Positions 53,917 to 63,383 of a stretch of 64,000 bases of DNA are shown piece by piece; the first letter of the stretch is position 1, and every line of letters begins with the position of its first letter. The position numbers and the translations under genes were made by a program. This stretch comes from Labilibaculum manganireducens. GTDB lineage: Bacteria > Bacteroidota > Bacteroidia > Bacteroidales > Marinifilaceae. The notes beneath the pieces were generated by a model. The model saw only the letters and a program-made list of their open reading frames with translations, made no database searches and was not told where the DNA came from. The stretch is taken from NCBI RefSeq assembly GCF_002843385.1, contig NZ_MVDE01000009.1, forward strand, positions 1 through 64,000. The letters are read 5' to 3'.

Positions 53917-56900
53917 ATGAAAAAAATATTTTTAGGCGGATTTTTGTTCTGCTTCCTGATTCTTTCAGGAGTAAGTCAAGCTCAAATTACCGTTAAAGGT
54001 GTTGTTTTTGAAACTACCGGCAATACAACACTCCCAGGAGTTAATGTTGTTCAAAAAGGAACAACAAATGGAACAATAACGGATATTAACGGAAACTATT
54101 CCCTAACCATTCAAGATCCAAATGCAAGTTTGATTTATTCCTTTGTAGGATATTTATCACAGGAAATTCCAATAAATAATCAAACATCAATCAATGTTAC
54201 CTTACAAGAAGATGTATCAAAGCTTGATGAAGTTGTTGTTATTGGATATGGCACACAAAAAAAATCGGATTTAACAGGTGCTGTTAGTGTTATTGATACC
54301 GATGATGCTAAAAAAACAGTGACTTATGATGTAGCCAAAATGCTGCAGGGGCAAGCTCCCGGAGTTACCGTTCAATCTTCGGGTGAGCCAGGAGGATCGG
54401 TGAATATTAAAATCCGAGGCATTACTTCTTTTAATAATAACAACCCATTATTTGTAATCGATGGAATGATTGTTGACAATCCTAATGATTTCGCTCCCGG
54501 CGATATCGAATCAATGCAAGTACTAAAAGATGCTTCTTCCGCTGCCATTTATGGTGTGAGAGGTGCAAATGGTGTTGTAATCATCACCACAAAAAAAGGA
54601 GTTCAAAATGGAGATTTAAAAGTAAAACTCAAATCTCTTTTTGGCATACAGAATGTTGCCAGGAAAATTTCACTTACCGACAGAGAAGGATATCAAAAAA
54701 TTACCAATGCTGCATACTTGAATTCAGGACAAGCGATACTTCCAGGCAACGATCCTACCAGCGAGTATTATATTGACAACGTAAATACCGACTGGCAGGA
54801 TGCAGCTTTCAAAACAGGTATCATCCAAAATCATACAATATCATTTAATGGAGGTTCTGAAAATTTCGGTTACAATTTTAATACAGATTATTACAAAAAC
54901 TCAAGTTATATAGATACTCCTCAGGATTATGAACGAATCTCAACCAGCTTAAATTTGAATGGAAAAAAAGGCAAATTTAAATATGGTGCTAAACTGGGTT
55001 ATACAAAATCAGATAAAGAAAGTTTTAACGAATACAATGTAGGTACCTCATCGGTAATAAACCTGCTTCAATCAATCCCAACAATGCCTGTTTATGACGA
55101 AAACAGACTAGGTGGTTACGGAGGTACTGATAACCTGACTCAAAAGGCAATCACTTTAAATGTGATTGGATTCAACAACCTGATTGATAATCAAGCTGAA
55201 AGAAACAGATTTATTGGTAATATCTGGGGTGAGATTGAAATTGTAAAAGGCTTAAAATATAAAATTAGTGCCAGTGCTGATCAACTGGATACTCACACAA
55301 GATATTTTGTTCCACCAAGTGATTTAGGATGGTATTATATTACTACAAATTCGGAATCTTCGCTTGACATTAACGATAGCCGTAAAACCTTTACTTCGCT
55401 GGACAACCTGCTTACTTACAACATTGAAATAAACAAACATAAGTTGGATGCACTTGTAGGATGGGTTCAGGAAAAAACAAATTATTACAATCACTGGTCA
55501 AGAGGAGTTGGATTTGAAGACAATGAAATCAGTCATCTGGAATATGCTGACGACACCTCTACAGGTGAATACGAAAGTACAATAACCGGCATATCCTATT
55601 TAAGCAGAATTAATTACAATTTTGATAACAAATACTTTTTAACAGCAAATTACAGACAAGACAAAACATCTCTTTTTGCCAAGCAAAATAATACAGGAGA
55701 TTACTTCTCTGTTTCCGGAGCCTGGAAATTGCACAACGAAAGTTTTATCACTCTTCCACAGTGGATGAATACTGCGAAGTTAAGAGGAGGTTATGGTACT
55801 TTAGGAAACAATACTGCAGGAGTATATGCCTACACTCCTACAACCAATAGTTTTGCAAGCTATCTTTTTGGAAATACATTAGCACCAGGTACAATTGTTG
55901 TTGATGCAACGGATCCTAATCTTAAATGGGAAGATACTGAAACTGTAAATGCGGCAGTAGAATTAGGAATGTTTGATAACAAACTACAGTTTACGGCTGA
56001 ATATTACGAGAAAAAATCGACAGATCTGTTAGCCAGAGTTCCACTACCTCTTTCTACCGGAACAATTAGCAACGACTGGTCATCATCAGTTATGACAAAT
56101 GCAGCGGCAGTAAAAAACACAGGCTTTGAATTCTTATTGAGTTATAACAACTCCTCAAAAGAGTTTAAGTACAATATTTCGGCAAATGTTGGAACACTAA
56201 AAAACAGAGTATTAAAAATAGGAACAGATGATACTCCAATTAATGGGACGAACTCAAGAACCGAAGTAGGACGGTCTATTGGTGAACTTTATGTGTACGA
56301 AACAGAAGATCTTTTTCAGAGTCAGGCAGATGTTGATTCTCATGCAACTCAGCCGGGAGCTGTTGCAGGTGATGTTAAGTTTAAAGATGTAAATAAAGAT
56401 GGTTTAATTACCGATGAAGACAGAACTTACCAAGGCGTTTCAATTCCTAAAATTAGCTATGGTTTAAACTTAAACGGATCTTACAAAAACTGGGAATTCT
56501 CAATGTTCTGGCAAGGTAGTGCAGGTAATAAAATCTACAATGGAACTTACAATAGTTTGATGATTGGCGGGCTTGTAAATCATCATACAGACATGTTGAA
56601 TTACTGGACTCCAACCAATACAGATACAAACATTCCACGTCCTGATCAATTGGAAACCAATCAAAATGCAAGAGCATCTGACCGATTTATCCAGAGCGGA
56701 AACTATATCAAACTACAAAATGCCCAGCTGGCCTATAATATTCCATTAAAAGCAAATAATATAGTGGAACATGCAAAAGTTTATGTTTCAGGACAAAATT
56801 TGTTGACCATTAGTAAATACAAAGGCTATGATCCTGACTTTATGAGTGATGGATTATTCTCCAGAGGTTTCGATTACGGGTCTTTTCCAAATCCAAGAAC

Positions 56901-56931
56901 TTTTATTTTAGGTGTAGAGATTGACTTTTAA
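53917..56931 (+). CDS. SusC-family TonB-dependent receptor (arabinan locus)
   Basis: A 1004-residue outer-membrane receptor: signal peptide (SQAQ), carboxypeptidase-like domain, the SusC signature LDEVVVIGYGTQ, plug with the block AAIYGVRGANGVVIITTK, and a barrel ending ILGVEIDF. It would import arabino-oligosaccharides made at the cell surface. It starts 155 bp after the HTCS stop and its SusD follows 25 bp later. It is more distant from the two SusC proteins of the other locus than those are from each other. Confidence 0.96.
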   Translation: MKKIFLGGFLFCFLILSGVSQAQITVKGVVFETTGNTTLPGVNVVQKGTTNGTITDINGNYSLTIQDPNASLIYSFVGYLSQEIPINNQTSINVTLQEDVSKLDEVVVIGYGTQKKSDLTGAVSVIDTDDAKKTVTYDVAKMLQGQAPGVTVQSSGEPGGSVNIKIRGITSFNNNNPLFVIDGMIVDNPNDFAPGDIESMQVLKDASSAAIYGVRGANGVVIITTKKGVQNGDLKVKLKSLFGIQNVARKISLTDREGYQKITNAAYLNSGQAILPGNDPTSEYYIDNVNTDWQDAAFKTGIIQNHTISFNGGSENFGYNFNTDYYKNSSYIDTPQDYERISTSLNLNGKKGKFKYGAKLGYTKSDKESFNEYNVGTSSVINLLQSIPTMPVYDENRLGGYGGTDNLTQKAITLNVIGFNNLIDNQAERNRFIGNIWGEIEIVKGLKYKISASADQLDTHTRYFVPPSDLGWYYITTNSESSLDINDSRKTFTSLDNLLTYNIEINKHKLDALVGWVQEKTNYYNHWSRGVGFEDNEISHLEYADDTSTGEYESTITGISYLSRINYNFDNKYFLTANYRQDKTSLFAKQNNTGDYFSVSGAWKLHNESFITLPQWMNTAKLRGGYGTLGNNTAGVYAYTPTTNSFASYLFGNTLAPGTIVVDATDPNLKWEDTETVNAAVELGMFDNKLQFTAEYYEKKSTDLLARVPLPLSTGTISNDWSSSVMTNAAAVKNTGFEFLLSYNNSSKEFKYNISANVGTLKNRVLKIGTDDTPINGTNSRTEVGRSIGELYVYETEDLFQSQADVDSHATQPGAVAGDVKFKDVNKDGLITDEDRTYQGVSIPKISYGLNLNGSYKNWEFSMFWQGSAGNKIYNGTYNSLMIGGLVNHHTDMLNYWTPTNTDTNIPRPDQLETNQNARASDRFIQSGNYIKLQNAQLAYNIPLKANNIVEHAKVYVSGQNLLTISKYKGYDPDFMSDGLFSRGFDYGSFPNPRTFILGVEIDF

Positions 56932-56956
56932 AATGCTTAAATAAAACAGAAATAAA

Positions 56957-58534
56957 ATGAAATATAAAAATATTTACAGTATAGCTATTTTGTTTGCGCT
57001 GACCAGTTTGGTTTCAAGTTGTGTTAGTGAGGACGATTTAGTACAGATAGATCCAAATGTTGATACGGAAGAAGCATTTTGGAAGACAGATAACGATGCG
57101 CTTAAAGGAATTAATTCAGTGTATGGCAGTATGCTAATAGACGGCAGTTACATGAGAAGCACTCCTATGATGCTGGATTTAAAGGATGATGCAACCAGAA
57201 GTAACAGCCCTTGGACCGCAATGTCCGTTATCGGCAAATTCAACTCGAGTATTGCAAATCCAGATATTTACAGTTGGGCGTATCGTGATTTTTATCAGGG
57301 AATTTACCGCGCAAATCAGGTATTGGATAATGTGCCGTCCATTGAAATGGAAGATAGCAATTTGAAAGACCGTGTTCTGGGGCAGGCTTATTTTCTAAGA
57401 GGCTTGTATTTTTTCCACATGGTAAACATGTTTAAAAATGTTCCGTTGCCATTATCCAACAGTGAATTATATCACCAACAAAAAACAAATGAAGAAGGCT
57501 GGGCTCAGGTAATTTCTGATTTAGAAATGGCTGTCGGTTTATTGCCTGTTTCCTACGATGATGTATCCGGACTGGACGCAGGGCAAATAGGAAGAGCAAC
57601 AAAAGGTGCAGCTTTGGCCTATATAGGAAAAGCACAATTGTTTACAAAAGACTTCGAATCTGCAAAAGTGACATTTAAGAAAGTTCTCGATTTGAAAGTG
57701 TACTCTTTAGTTGCTGATTACCGTGATAATTTCACCGTAACAAACGAAAACAATTCAGAATCTGTATTTGAAGTACAATTTAGCAGAGAAGCTGGTGGCG
57801 TAGATCTAAGCTGGGGAGGAACGCCTGCACCTGGTTGGGGAAGAACCTCAGGAAGAGCAATTACATATGGTGCTGCGGGCTTTGGATATGCAGATTTACA
57901 ACCTACCTGGGCATTGTTTAATGAATACAGAGAAGAATTAACAGTTGATGGAGAAGTAGATCCGCGGTTAGACGCAACAATATTCTACAATAAAAATGCA
58001 TACGACGGTGTTGGAATGTCATTATACGGTCAGGATTTCGCAACATTTTATGCAGCTAACGAATCCAATCTAAATGATTTATACTGCAGAAAGTATGAAA
58101 ATTCTGATGGCGATTTTGCAAACGAGTATGATTGGAGATCTGGAATTAACGAACGCATCATGCGTTATGCAGATGTGCTGTTAATGTATGCGGAATGTTT
58201 AAACGAGACCGGAGCCACCAATGATGCCTATCAGTACATACAAATGGTGAGGGATCGTGTAAACCTGCCTGATTTAGCAACCGTTAAACCAAACATGACA
58301 CAAACCGCAATGAGAGAGCAAATTGCCCATGAACGGTTTTTAGAACTTTCTTTGGAAGGACACCGTTTTGATGACATCCGCCGCTGGGGATGGTTAGAAG
58401 ATGCATCTAAATTAGCCTGGCTAAAATCAAGGGATGCTGAATTCAACACCTATACTCCTGGCCGTGAATATTTCCCAATCCCTCAATCCGAAATGGATAC
58501 AAACAAGGGAATGGTACAGAATGATGGCTACTAA
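56957..58534 (+). CDS. SusD/RagB-family glycan-binding lipoprotein (arabinan locus)
   Basis: A 525-residue lipoprotein (SSC lipobox, Cys22) with SusD features: AYFLRGLYFFHMVNMFKNVP, IMRYADVLLMYAECLNETG, ERFLELSLEGHRFDDIRRWG and the terminal NDGY. It would hold arabinan chains over the SusC pore. It follows SusC by 25 bp. Two hairpins (58557-58581 and 58701-58740) lie between it and the first GH43 gene and may set a lower level of enzyme mRNA than of susCD mRNA. Confidence 0.95.
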   Translation: MKYKNIYSIAILFALTSLVSSCVSEDDLVQIDPNVDTEEAFWKTDNDALKGINSVYGSMLIDGSYMRSTPMMLDLKDDATRSNSPWTAMSVIGKFNSSIANPDIYSWAYRDFYQGIYRANQVLDNVPSIEMEDSNLKDRVLGQAYFLRGLYFFHMVNMFKNVPLPLSNSELYHQQKTNEEGWAQVISDLEMAVGLLPVSYDDVSGLDAGQIGRATKGAALAYIGKAQLFTKDFESAKVTFKKVLDLKVYSLVADYRDNFTVTNENNSESVFEVQFSREAGGVDLSWGGTPAPGWGRTSGRAITYGAAGFGYADLQPTWALFNEYREELTVDGEVDPRLDATIFYNKNAYDGVGMSLYGQDFATFYAANESNLNDLYCRKYENSDGDFANEYDWRSGINERIMRYADVLLMYAECLNETGATNDAYQYIQMVRDRVNLPDLATVKPNMTQTAMREQIAHERFLELSLEGHRFDDIRRWGWLEDASKLAWLKSRDAEFNTYTPGREYFPIPQSEMDTNKGMVQNDGY

Positions 58535-58556
58535 GCCAATTCAGACCTAATTTTGA

Positions 58557-58581
58557 GGATGTCCACTTTTTGTGGACATCC
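58557..58581 (+). terminator. Terminator-like hairpin after susD
   Basis: GGATGTCCAC (58557-58566) and GTGGACATCC (58572-58581) form a perfect 10-bp stem with a five-T loop. The tail CCTTATTTA is a weak U-tract, so partial termination is likely. Confidence 0.65.
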
Positions 58582-58700
58582 CCTTATTTAATCATCAGAT
58601 CACGAAGAATACTTTGGTATTACTGACCCTATAGATCTGTTTTGGTGATGAAATCATCAAATTCAATCCCTAAAATAAAGGACAAAAAAGTAGTATTAAT

Positions 58701-58740
58701 AGAGTTATTTAGAACAGAAATTATAATCCTAAATAACTCT
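58701..58740 (+). repeat. Perfect 12-bp inverted repeat before the first GH43 gene
   Basis: AGAGTTATTTAG (58701-58712) and CTAAATAACTCT (58729-58740) pair with a 16-base loop, ending 17 bp before the GH43 start codon. A TTATTTTATAAAA stretch follows. It may be a 5'-end stabiliser, an attenuator or an operator. Confidence 0.6.
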
Positions 58741-58757
58741 TATTTTATAAAAAACAG

Positions 58758-60371
58758 ATGATGAGATTTATTTCTTCAGCAGCGTTCGTGATTTTTCTAA
58801 TGACTGCAGGCTGTTCCAGTAATGATAATATTATTGATCCCGAAGAACCGGATCCGGTAGTAGAAAATCCTCCGGCGGATGATTTTTCCGGTCCTGAATA
58901 TGCTGATGATTATTCAGCCATATCAGGTTGGGACAATCGGACTTTCTGGAATTTGGCCAATGTTCATGACCCTTCTGTAGTATATGATGGAGAGTATTAT
59001 TACATGTACGGAACAGATGCTTCCTATGGGAATGCACACGAGGGGCACGGACATTTTCTTTATCGCAGATCAAAGGATTTGGTTGACTGGGAATTTCGTG
59101 GAATGGCAATGACCGAAACTCCTTCATGGGTAAAAGACACACTCAACAGTATGAGAATTCAGGCAGGGCTTGATATTATAGACTCTCCTGTTTATGGACA
59201 CTGGGCTCCGGTTGTTCGGAAAGTTGGAAACAAGTACCGAATGTATTACAGCATTGTAATTGACAATTACATTGAATCAGGAAAAGCCAATACTCCTGCA
59301 AACTTTGATGGTTCCTGGACAGAACATGCTTTTATCGGTCTTATGGAATCGGATGACTTAAGCAGTAATACCTGGGTGGATAAAGGAATGGTAGTTAGTT
59401 CTGTTTCGGACAGAGAAAACAACTGGACGCGTTCAAATACTGGCGATTGGAATGCCTATTTTAAATGGAATGCAATAGATCCGACTTTTATTATTACCCC
59501 GGAAGGAAATCACTGGCTGATTTATGGTTCGTGGCATTCAGGCATTGTCGCATTACAGGTGAATCCTTCAACAGGAAAACCCGATAAACTGGCATCAATT
59601 GAAGACTACGGAACTCTTATTGCACGCCGTCAAAACAGCGAACTTAATCGTTGGCAGGCACAGGAAGGTCCTGAAATTATTTACAATGAAAAAACAGGAT
59701 TCTATTATCTGTTCCTGGCTTACGATGAACTGTCAGTTGCCTACAATACCAGAGTATGCCGATCAACAAGTATCACAGGTCCTTATTTTGGTATTAATGG
59801 AACCAATATTACCGAAGGAGGCGAATGCTGGCCCATGTTAACACATCCGTACAAGTTCAACAATCATTCAGGCTGGGTGGGAATTTCGCACTGTGCTGTT
59901 TTCAAAAACGAAGAAACAAACGAATGGTTCTACAGCTCGCAAGCCCGCTTGCCTGCCAATACAAATGGAAATGCCTACAGCAATGCCATTATGATGGGGA
60001 ATATTCGAAAAATTGCATGGACAGAAGACGGCTGGCCGGTTGTTATGCCTGAACGTTATGCAGGTGTGCCACAACCAAGCATCAGCGAAAGCGATTTAAC
60101 AGGTACGTGGGAAAACATATCAATGAATTACGAATATAAGGTTCAGCAAAAATCATCTCAACTGATTCTTTCGTCCAACATGACAGCATCCGGGGCATTA
60201 AGTGGTACCTGGTCTTACGATCAGGACAAAAAGATTCTTACCATTGGTGAGCAACAGCTCAATCTGGAAAAAGGATGGGATTGGGAAGCATCACCCCGGA
60301 CAACAACTTTTACCTACTCAGGCTTAACAGCCGGAGGAAGACCTGTTTGGGGTAAAAAAACAACAAAATAA
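58758..60371 (+). CDS. GH43 endo-arabinanase-type lipoprotein
   Basis: A 537-residue lipoprotein (Cys19, TAGC). The five-blade GH43 domain spans about 60-440: Asp71 in NVHDPSVV (base), Asp241 in NAIDPTF (modulator) and Glu303 in AQEGPEII (acid). A GHWAPVV segment fits the arabinanase branch. A C-terminal beta domain (about 445-537) resembles that of the extracellular Abn2-type arabinanases. Such enzymes cut internal alpha-1,5-L-arabinan bonds. The lipid anchor suggests a surface location, making oligosaccharides for the neighbouring SusC/SusD. It is 23 bp from the next GH43. Exact GH43 subfamily is not assigned. Confidence 0.92.
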   Translation: MMRFISSAAFVIFLMTAGCSSNDNIIDPEEPDPVVENPPADDFSGPEYADDYSAISGWDNRTFWNLANVHDPSVVYDGEYYYMYGTDASYGNAHEGHGHFLYRRSKDLVDWEFRGMAMTETPSWVKDTLNSMRIQAGLDIIDSPVYGHWAPVVRKVGNKYRMYYSIVIDNYIESGKANTPANFDGSWTEHAFIGLMESDDLSSNTWVDKGMVVSSVSDRENNWTRSNTGDWNAYFKWNAIDPTFIITPEGNHWLIYGSWHSGIVALQVNPSTGKPDKLASIEDYGTLIARRQNSELNRWQAQEGPEIIYNEKTGFYYLFLAYDELSVAYNTRVCRSTSITGPYFGINGTNITEGGECWPMLTHPYKFNNHSGWVGISHCAVFKNEETNEWFYSSQARLPANTNGNAYSNAIMMGNIRKIAWTEDGWPVVMPERYAGVPQPSISESDLTGTWENISMNYEYKVQQKSSQLILSSNMTASGALSGTWSYDQDKKILTIGEQQLNLEKGWDWEASPRTTTFTYSGLTAGGRPVWGKKTTK

Positions 60372-60393
60372 TAGTTACAAAATCTATATTACA

Positions 60394-61428
60394 ATGCAAA
60401 AATCATCTATAAAAATTAGTGAAACGCTTGTGAAGTTGTTCTTTTTTGCAAGTTTATTATTGTTCACTCAAATATCTGTTGGGCAAAATAAAATTTCCGT
60501 TCATGATCCTGTGATGATCCGCGAGAATGATACGTTCTACTTGTTTTGTACTGGATGGGGAATCAATGTTTGGTCCTCAACAGATATGAAAAATTGGACA
60601 GATGAGAAACCTGTATTTGACAATCCTCCAAAATGGGCTGTTGAAGCTGTTGATGGTTTTAAAGGTCATATTTGGGCTCCGGACATCTCTTTTTTTAACG
60701 GACAGTATTATTTATACTATTCCATTTCGGCCTTTGGAAAAAACACTTCTTGTATTGGCTTGGCAACCAACAAAACACTAAACGCAAACGATCCTGATTT
60801 TAAATGGGTTGATCATGGCAAAATCATCCAATCTTTTCCAAACAAAACAAATTGGAATGCTATTGATCCCAATCTAATCGTAGATGAACAAGGTCAGGCA
60901 TACCTGAGTTTTGGTTCTTTTTGGGATGGAATCAAATTGGTGAAACTTTCCGATGATGCAATGTCGGTAGATGATGATTTAACCGAAATTCCAACCATAG
61001 CCTCTCGTAAAGAAGATTCCCGTTTACCCAATCCTCCGGCAATTGACAACAATCCTGTCGATGCAGGAGGAAATGCCATAGAAGCTCCCTTTATATTTAA
61101 AAAAGACGGGTACTACTACCTTTTCGCATCTATTGATTATTGCTGTAAAGGCGTAAACAGCAACTATAAAATGATTATTGGCCGATCAAAGAATGTAAAT
61201 GGCCCCTATCTGGATAGAGACAACAAGCCAATGAACACAGGAGGTGGTACCATTCTTTTAGCAGGAAATAAGGATTGGTACGGACTTGGACACAATGCAA
61301 CTGTAAGTTTTGATGGAACCGACTATTTAATTTTCCATGCTTATGATGCTTCTGATAATGGCATTCCAAAACTCTTAATTAAAGAAATTACCTGGGATAA
61401 AGATCAGTGGCCAACCGTTAAATTATAA
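60394..61428 (+). CDS. GH43 arabinanase (single-domain)
   Basis: A 344-residue secreted GH43 with signal peptide (SVGQ). Active-site residues are Asp38 in SVHDPVM (base), Asp158 in NAIDPNL (modulator) and Glu230 in AIEAPF (acid), with GLGHNA supplying the calcium- or chloride-site histidine seen in arabinanases. The propeller blades GHIWAPDISF and GSFWDGIKL match alpha-1,5-L-arabinanases such as Arb43A/AbnA. It has no lipobox, so it probably works in the periplasm on imported oligosaccharides, while the preceding gene works outside. Endo versus exo action cannot be decided from sequence. Confidence 0.93.
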   Translation: MQKSSIKISETLVKLFFFASLLLFTQISVGQNKISVHDPVMIRENDTFYLFCTGWGINVWSSTDMKNWTDEKPVFDNPPKWAVEAVDGFKGHIWAPDISFFNGQYYLYYSISAFGKNTSCIGLATNKTLNANDPDFKWVDHGKIIQSFPNKTNWNAIDPNLIVDEQGQAYLSFGSFWDGIKLVKLSDDAMSVDDDLTEIPTIASRKEDSRLPNPPAIDNNPVDAGGNAIEAPFIFKKDGYYYLFASIDYCCKGVNSNYKMIIGRSKNVNGPYLDRDNKPMNTGGGTILLAGNKDWYGLGHNATVSFDGTDYLIFHAYDASDNGIPKLLIKEITWDKDQWPTVKL

Positions 61429-61455
61429 AACACAATACAAAATAAAGCTGTAAAT

Positions 61456-63063
61456 ATGAAGATTATAAAATCAAAAAAATATGCAATTGCTGTTCTAAGC
61501 TCGCTGACAATTCTGGTGGGTATGCAAACATTATCGGCACAAAATGCACGCATCAAAATTGATGTTGACCGAACTATTGGTGAGGTAGATAAAAATATCT
61601 ACGGAAATTTCGTAGAGCATTTGGGTCGTTGTGTATACGGAGGTATTTACGAAGAAAATTCTCCTCTTTCCGATGAAAACGGAATTCGTTTGGATGTACT
61701 GGATGCTGTAAAAGAACTGAATGTCTCGATTACCCGTTACCCGGGAGGAAACTTTGTATCCAATTACAATTGGAAAGATGGCATTGGTCCAAAAGATGAT
61801 CGTCCTGCCAGAATGGAATTGGCTTGGTCGCGTTTGGAAAGCAACCACTTTGGAACGGATGAATTTATGGCTTATGCCAAAAGAATGGGAACAGAACCTT
61901 ATTTTTCTGTAAACATGGGAACAGGAACAATAAAGGAAGCCCAGGAATGGGTAGAGTATTGCAACGTTAAAAGCGGTCCTTACTATGCCGAACTCCGGAA
62001 AAAGAATGGTCACGAAGAGCCATACAACATTAAATACTGGAGTCTGGGAAATGAAATGGATGGATTTTGGCAGATGGGTCATCTAAATGCTGAAGATTAC
62101 AGCAAAAAAGCAAGAGAGGCAGCCAAATTGATGAAACTAACATCTCCGGAAATTAAGCTGATAGCAGCCGGTTCGTCAAATTACCGTCCCAATGCAGATC
62201 CCAACGAATGGAACGAAAAAGTACTTCACGAATTGCGTGATGTTATTGATTATTTAGCCTTGCATATGTATGTTGGCAATGTTGAAAACAATTATTACAA
62301 TTTCGTTTCCTCTCCTTTAGTTCTGGAAGAACGAACCCGTGTTGTAAAAGGTTTGATTGACCGCGAAATGGAAAATGCAGACCGGGGAAACCGCCCGCCA
62401 ATTTATATCGCCTGGGATGAATACAACATTTGGTATCGTGCCCGAGGAGAAGAAACTATGGCAGGTACCAAAGCGCTCGAAGAACGCTACAATTTAGAAG
62501 ATGCACTGGTAATTTCTGGCTTTTTAAATGCATTTATCCGGAATGCAGATATCGTGAAAATGGCGAATATGGCACAACTTGTGAACGTTATTGCGCCTAT
62601 ATTCACATCCGAAAAAGGAATGTTTAAGCAAACCATCTTCTATCCTATTCAGTTATTTGCCAACAATGTAAAAGGAACCTCTCTGGATGTTCATGTTGAT
62701 TGTGAGACGTATGATACCGGCGAATTTTTCATAGGATTGGGCGAATCAACAACCATTCAAAAAGACGTTCCATTTTTGGATGTTTCGGCTACCTATAATA
62801 ACGGCGAAGTAATTGTTTGCGTAATGAACCGTAATAAAGACAAGGCAATTACAACAGACTTACTTTGTCAGGAAGGAATTTTTGACGGCGAATTTGAGGT
62901 GTACGAAATAAATGGTTCTGACATTAAATCTGAAAATGACTTCGGGAAAACAAGTGTCGAGACAAAGAAAAAGTCTTCTTTAAAAGTGAAGAAAACAGAT
63001 AAAATCACTTACGATTTTCCGGCACATTCTTTTACCATGATAAAAGGCTCGATAGTTAAGTAA
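61456..63063 (+). CDS. GH51 alpha-L-arabinofuranosidase
   Basis: A 535-residue secreted enzyme (signal peptide ending LSAQ). The GH51 barrel shows ITRYPGGNFVSNYNW, acid/base Glu200 in WSLGNEMDG and nucleophile Glu322 in AWDEYNIWY; a C-terminal beta domain carries the FPAHSFTMIKG ending. It releases terminal alpha-L-arabinofuranose from arabino-oligosaccharides, giving L-arabinose for AraABD. Many GH51 enzymes are cytosolic; this one has an export signal, so it is probably periplasmic. It follows the GH43 gene by 27 bp and is the last gene before a strong terminator. Confidence 0.96.
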   Translation: MKIIKSKKYAIAVLSSLTILVGMQTLSAQNARIKIDVDRTIGEVDKNIYGNFVEHLGRCVYGGIYEENSPLSDENGIRLDVLDAVKELNVSITRYPGGNFVSNYNWKDGIGPKDDRPARMELAWSRLESNHFGTDEFMAYAKRMGTEPYFSVNMGTGTIKEAQEWVEYCNVKSGPYYAELRKKNGHEEPYNIKYWSLGNEMDGFWQMGHLNAEDYSKKAREAAKLMKLTSPEIKLIAAGSSNYRPNADPNEWNEKVLHELRDVIDYLALHMYVGNVENNYYNFVSSPLVLEERTRVVKGLIDREMENADRGNRPPIYIAWDEYNIWYRARGEETMAGTKALEERYNLEDALVISGFLNAFIRNADIVKMANMAQLVNVIAPIFTSEKGMFKQTIFYPIQLFANNVKGTSLDVHVDCETYDTGEFFIGLGESTTIQKDVPFLDVSATYNNGEVIVCVMNRNKDKAITTDLLCQEGIFDGEFEVYEINGSDIKSENDFGKTSVETKKKSSLKVKKTDKITYDFPAHSFTMIKGSIVK

Positions 63064-63089
63064 ATACATTTGTTCAAAGTTTGTAGTTA

Positions 63090-63127
63090 GAGATGAGAAT
63101 TAATTCTAATTCTCATCTCTTTTTTTT
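63090..63127 (+). terminator. Rho-independent terminator of the arabinan locus
   Basis: GAGATGAGAATTA (63090-63102) and TAATTCTCATCTC (63107-63119) form a perfect 13-bp stem with an ATTC loop, followed by eight T (63120-63127). It is 26 bp past the GH51 stop. Confidence 0.95.
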
Positions 63128-63132
63128 ATGTG

Positions 63133-63140
63133 TATTTTTG
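63133..63140 (+). promoter_or_regulatory. Candidate -7 box downstream of the terminator
   Basis: TATTTTTG matches TAnnTTTG exactly and continues as TATTTTTGCAA, a common Bacteroidota promoter pattern. No TTG lies 19-21 bp upstream. It would drive the carboxylesterase with a long leader, or the small open frame between them. Confidence 0.4.
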
Positions 63141-63187
63141 CAACTAATCCTGAACACCGTTCTTTATTTTACATGCAGCAATTTGGC

Positions 63188-63349
63188 ATGGAAAGAATTA
63201 AAAACGGGCATCAATATTTCTATAACAGAGAAGCAAATTCAATCTTTTTAATTAAAAAATTGAATTTGGAGTGCGATCATTGCACCAGCAAATGCAGCAT
63301 TTCCACAAATACAGACATTGAATACTTTAAGAAACCAACTTTAAAATAG
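63188..63349 (+). CDS. Possible small protein with a CxxCxxxC motif
   Basis: A 53-residue open frame from the ATG at 63188 (MERIKNGH) to 63349; the frame can begin earlier at 63128, but that is before the likely transcription start. It has CDHCTSKC at about residue 31 and no signal peptide. It follows a candidate -7 box. I do not recognise it; it may be non-coding. Confidence 0.25.
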   Translation: MERIKNGHQYFYNREANSIFLIKKLNLECDHCTSKCSISTNTDIEYFKKPTLK

Positions 63350-63383
63350 AATGCGGAATTTTCTAAATCATTAAATTATAAAA

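Larger units (their letters stand above)
63064..63383 (+). other. Intergenic region before the carboxylesterase
   Basis: This 320-bp gap holds the GH51 terminator, a TATTTTTG promoter box at 63133-63140 and a small open frame at 63188-63349. The last stretch before the esterase ATG (63350-63383) is AT-rich and shows nothing I recognise. Confidence 0.6.
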
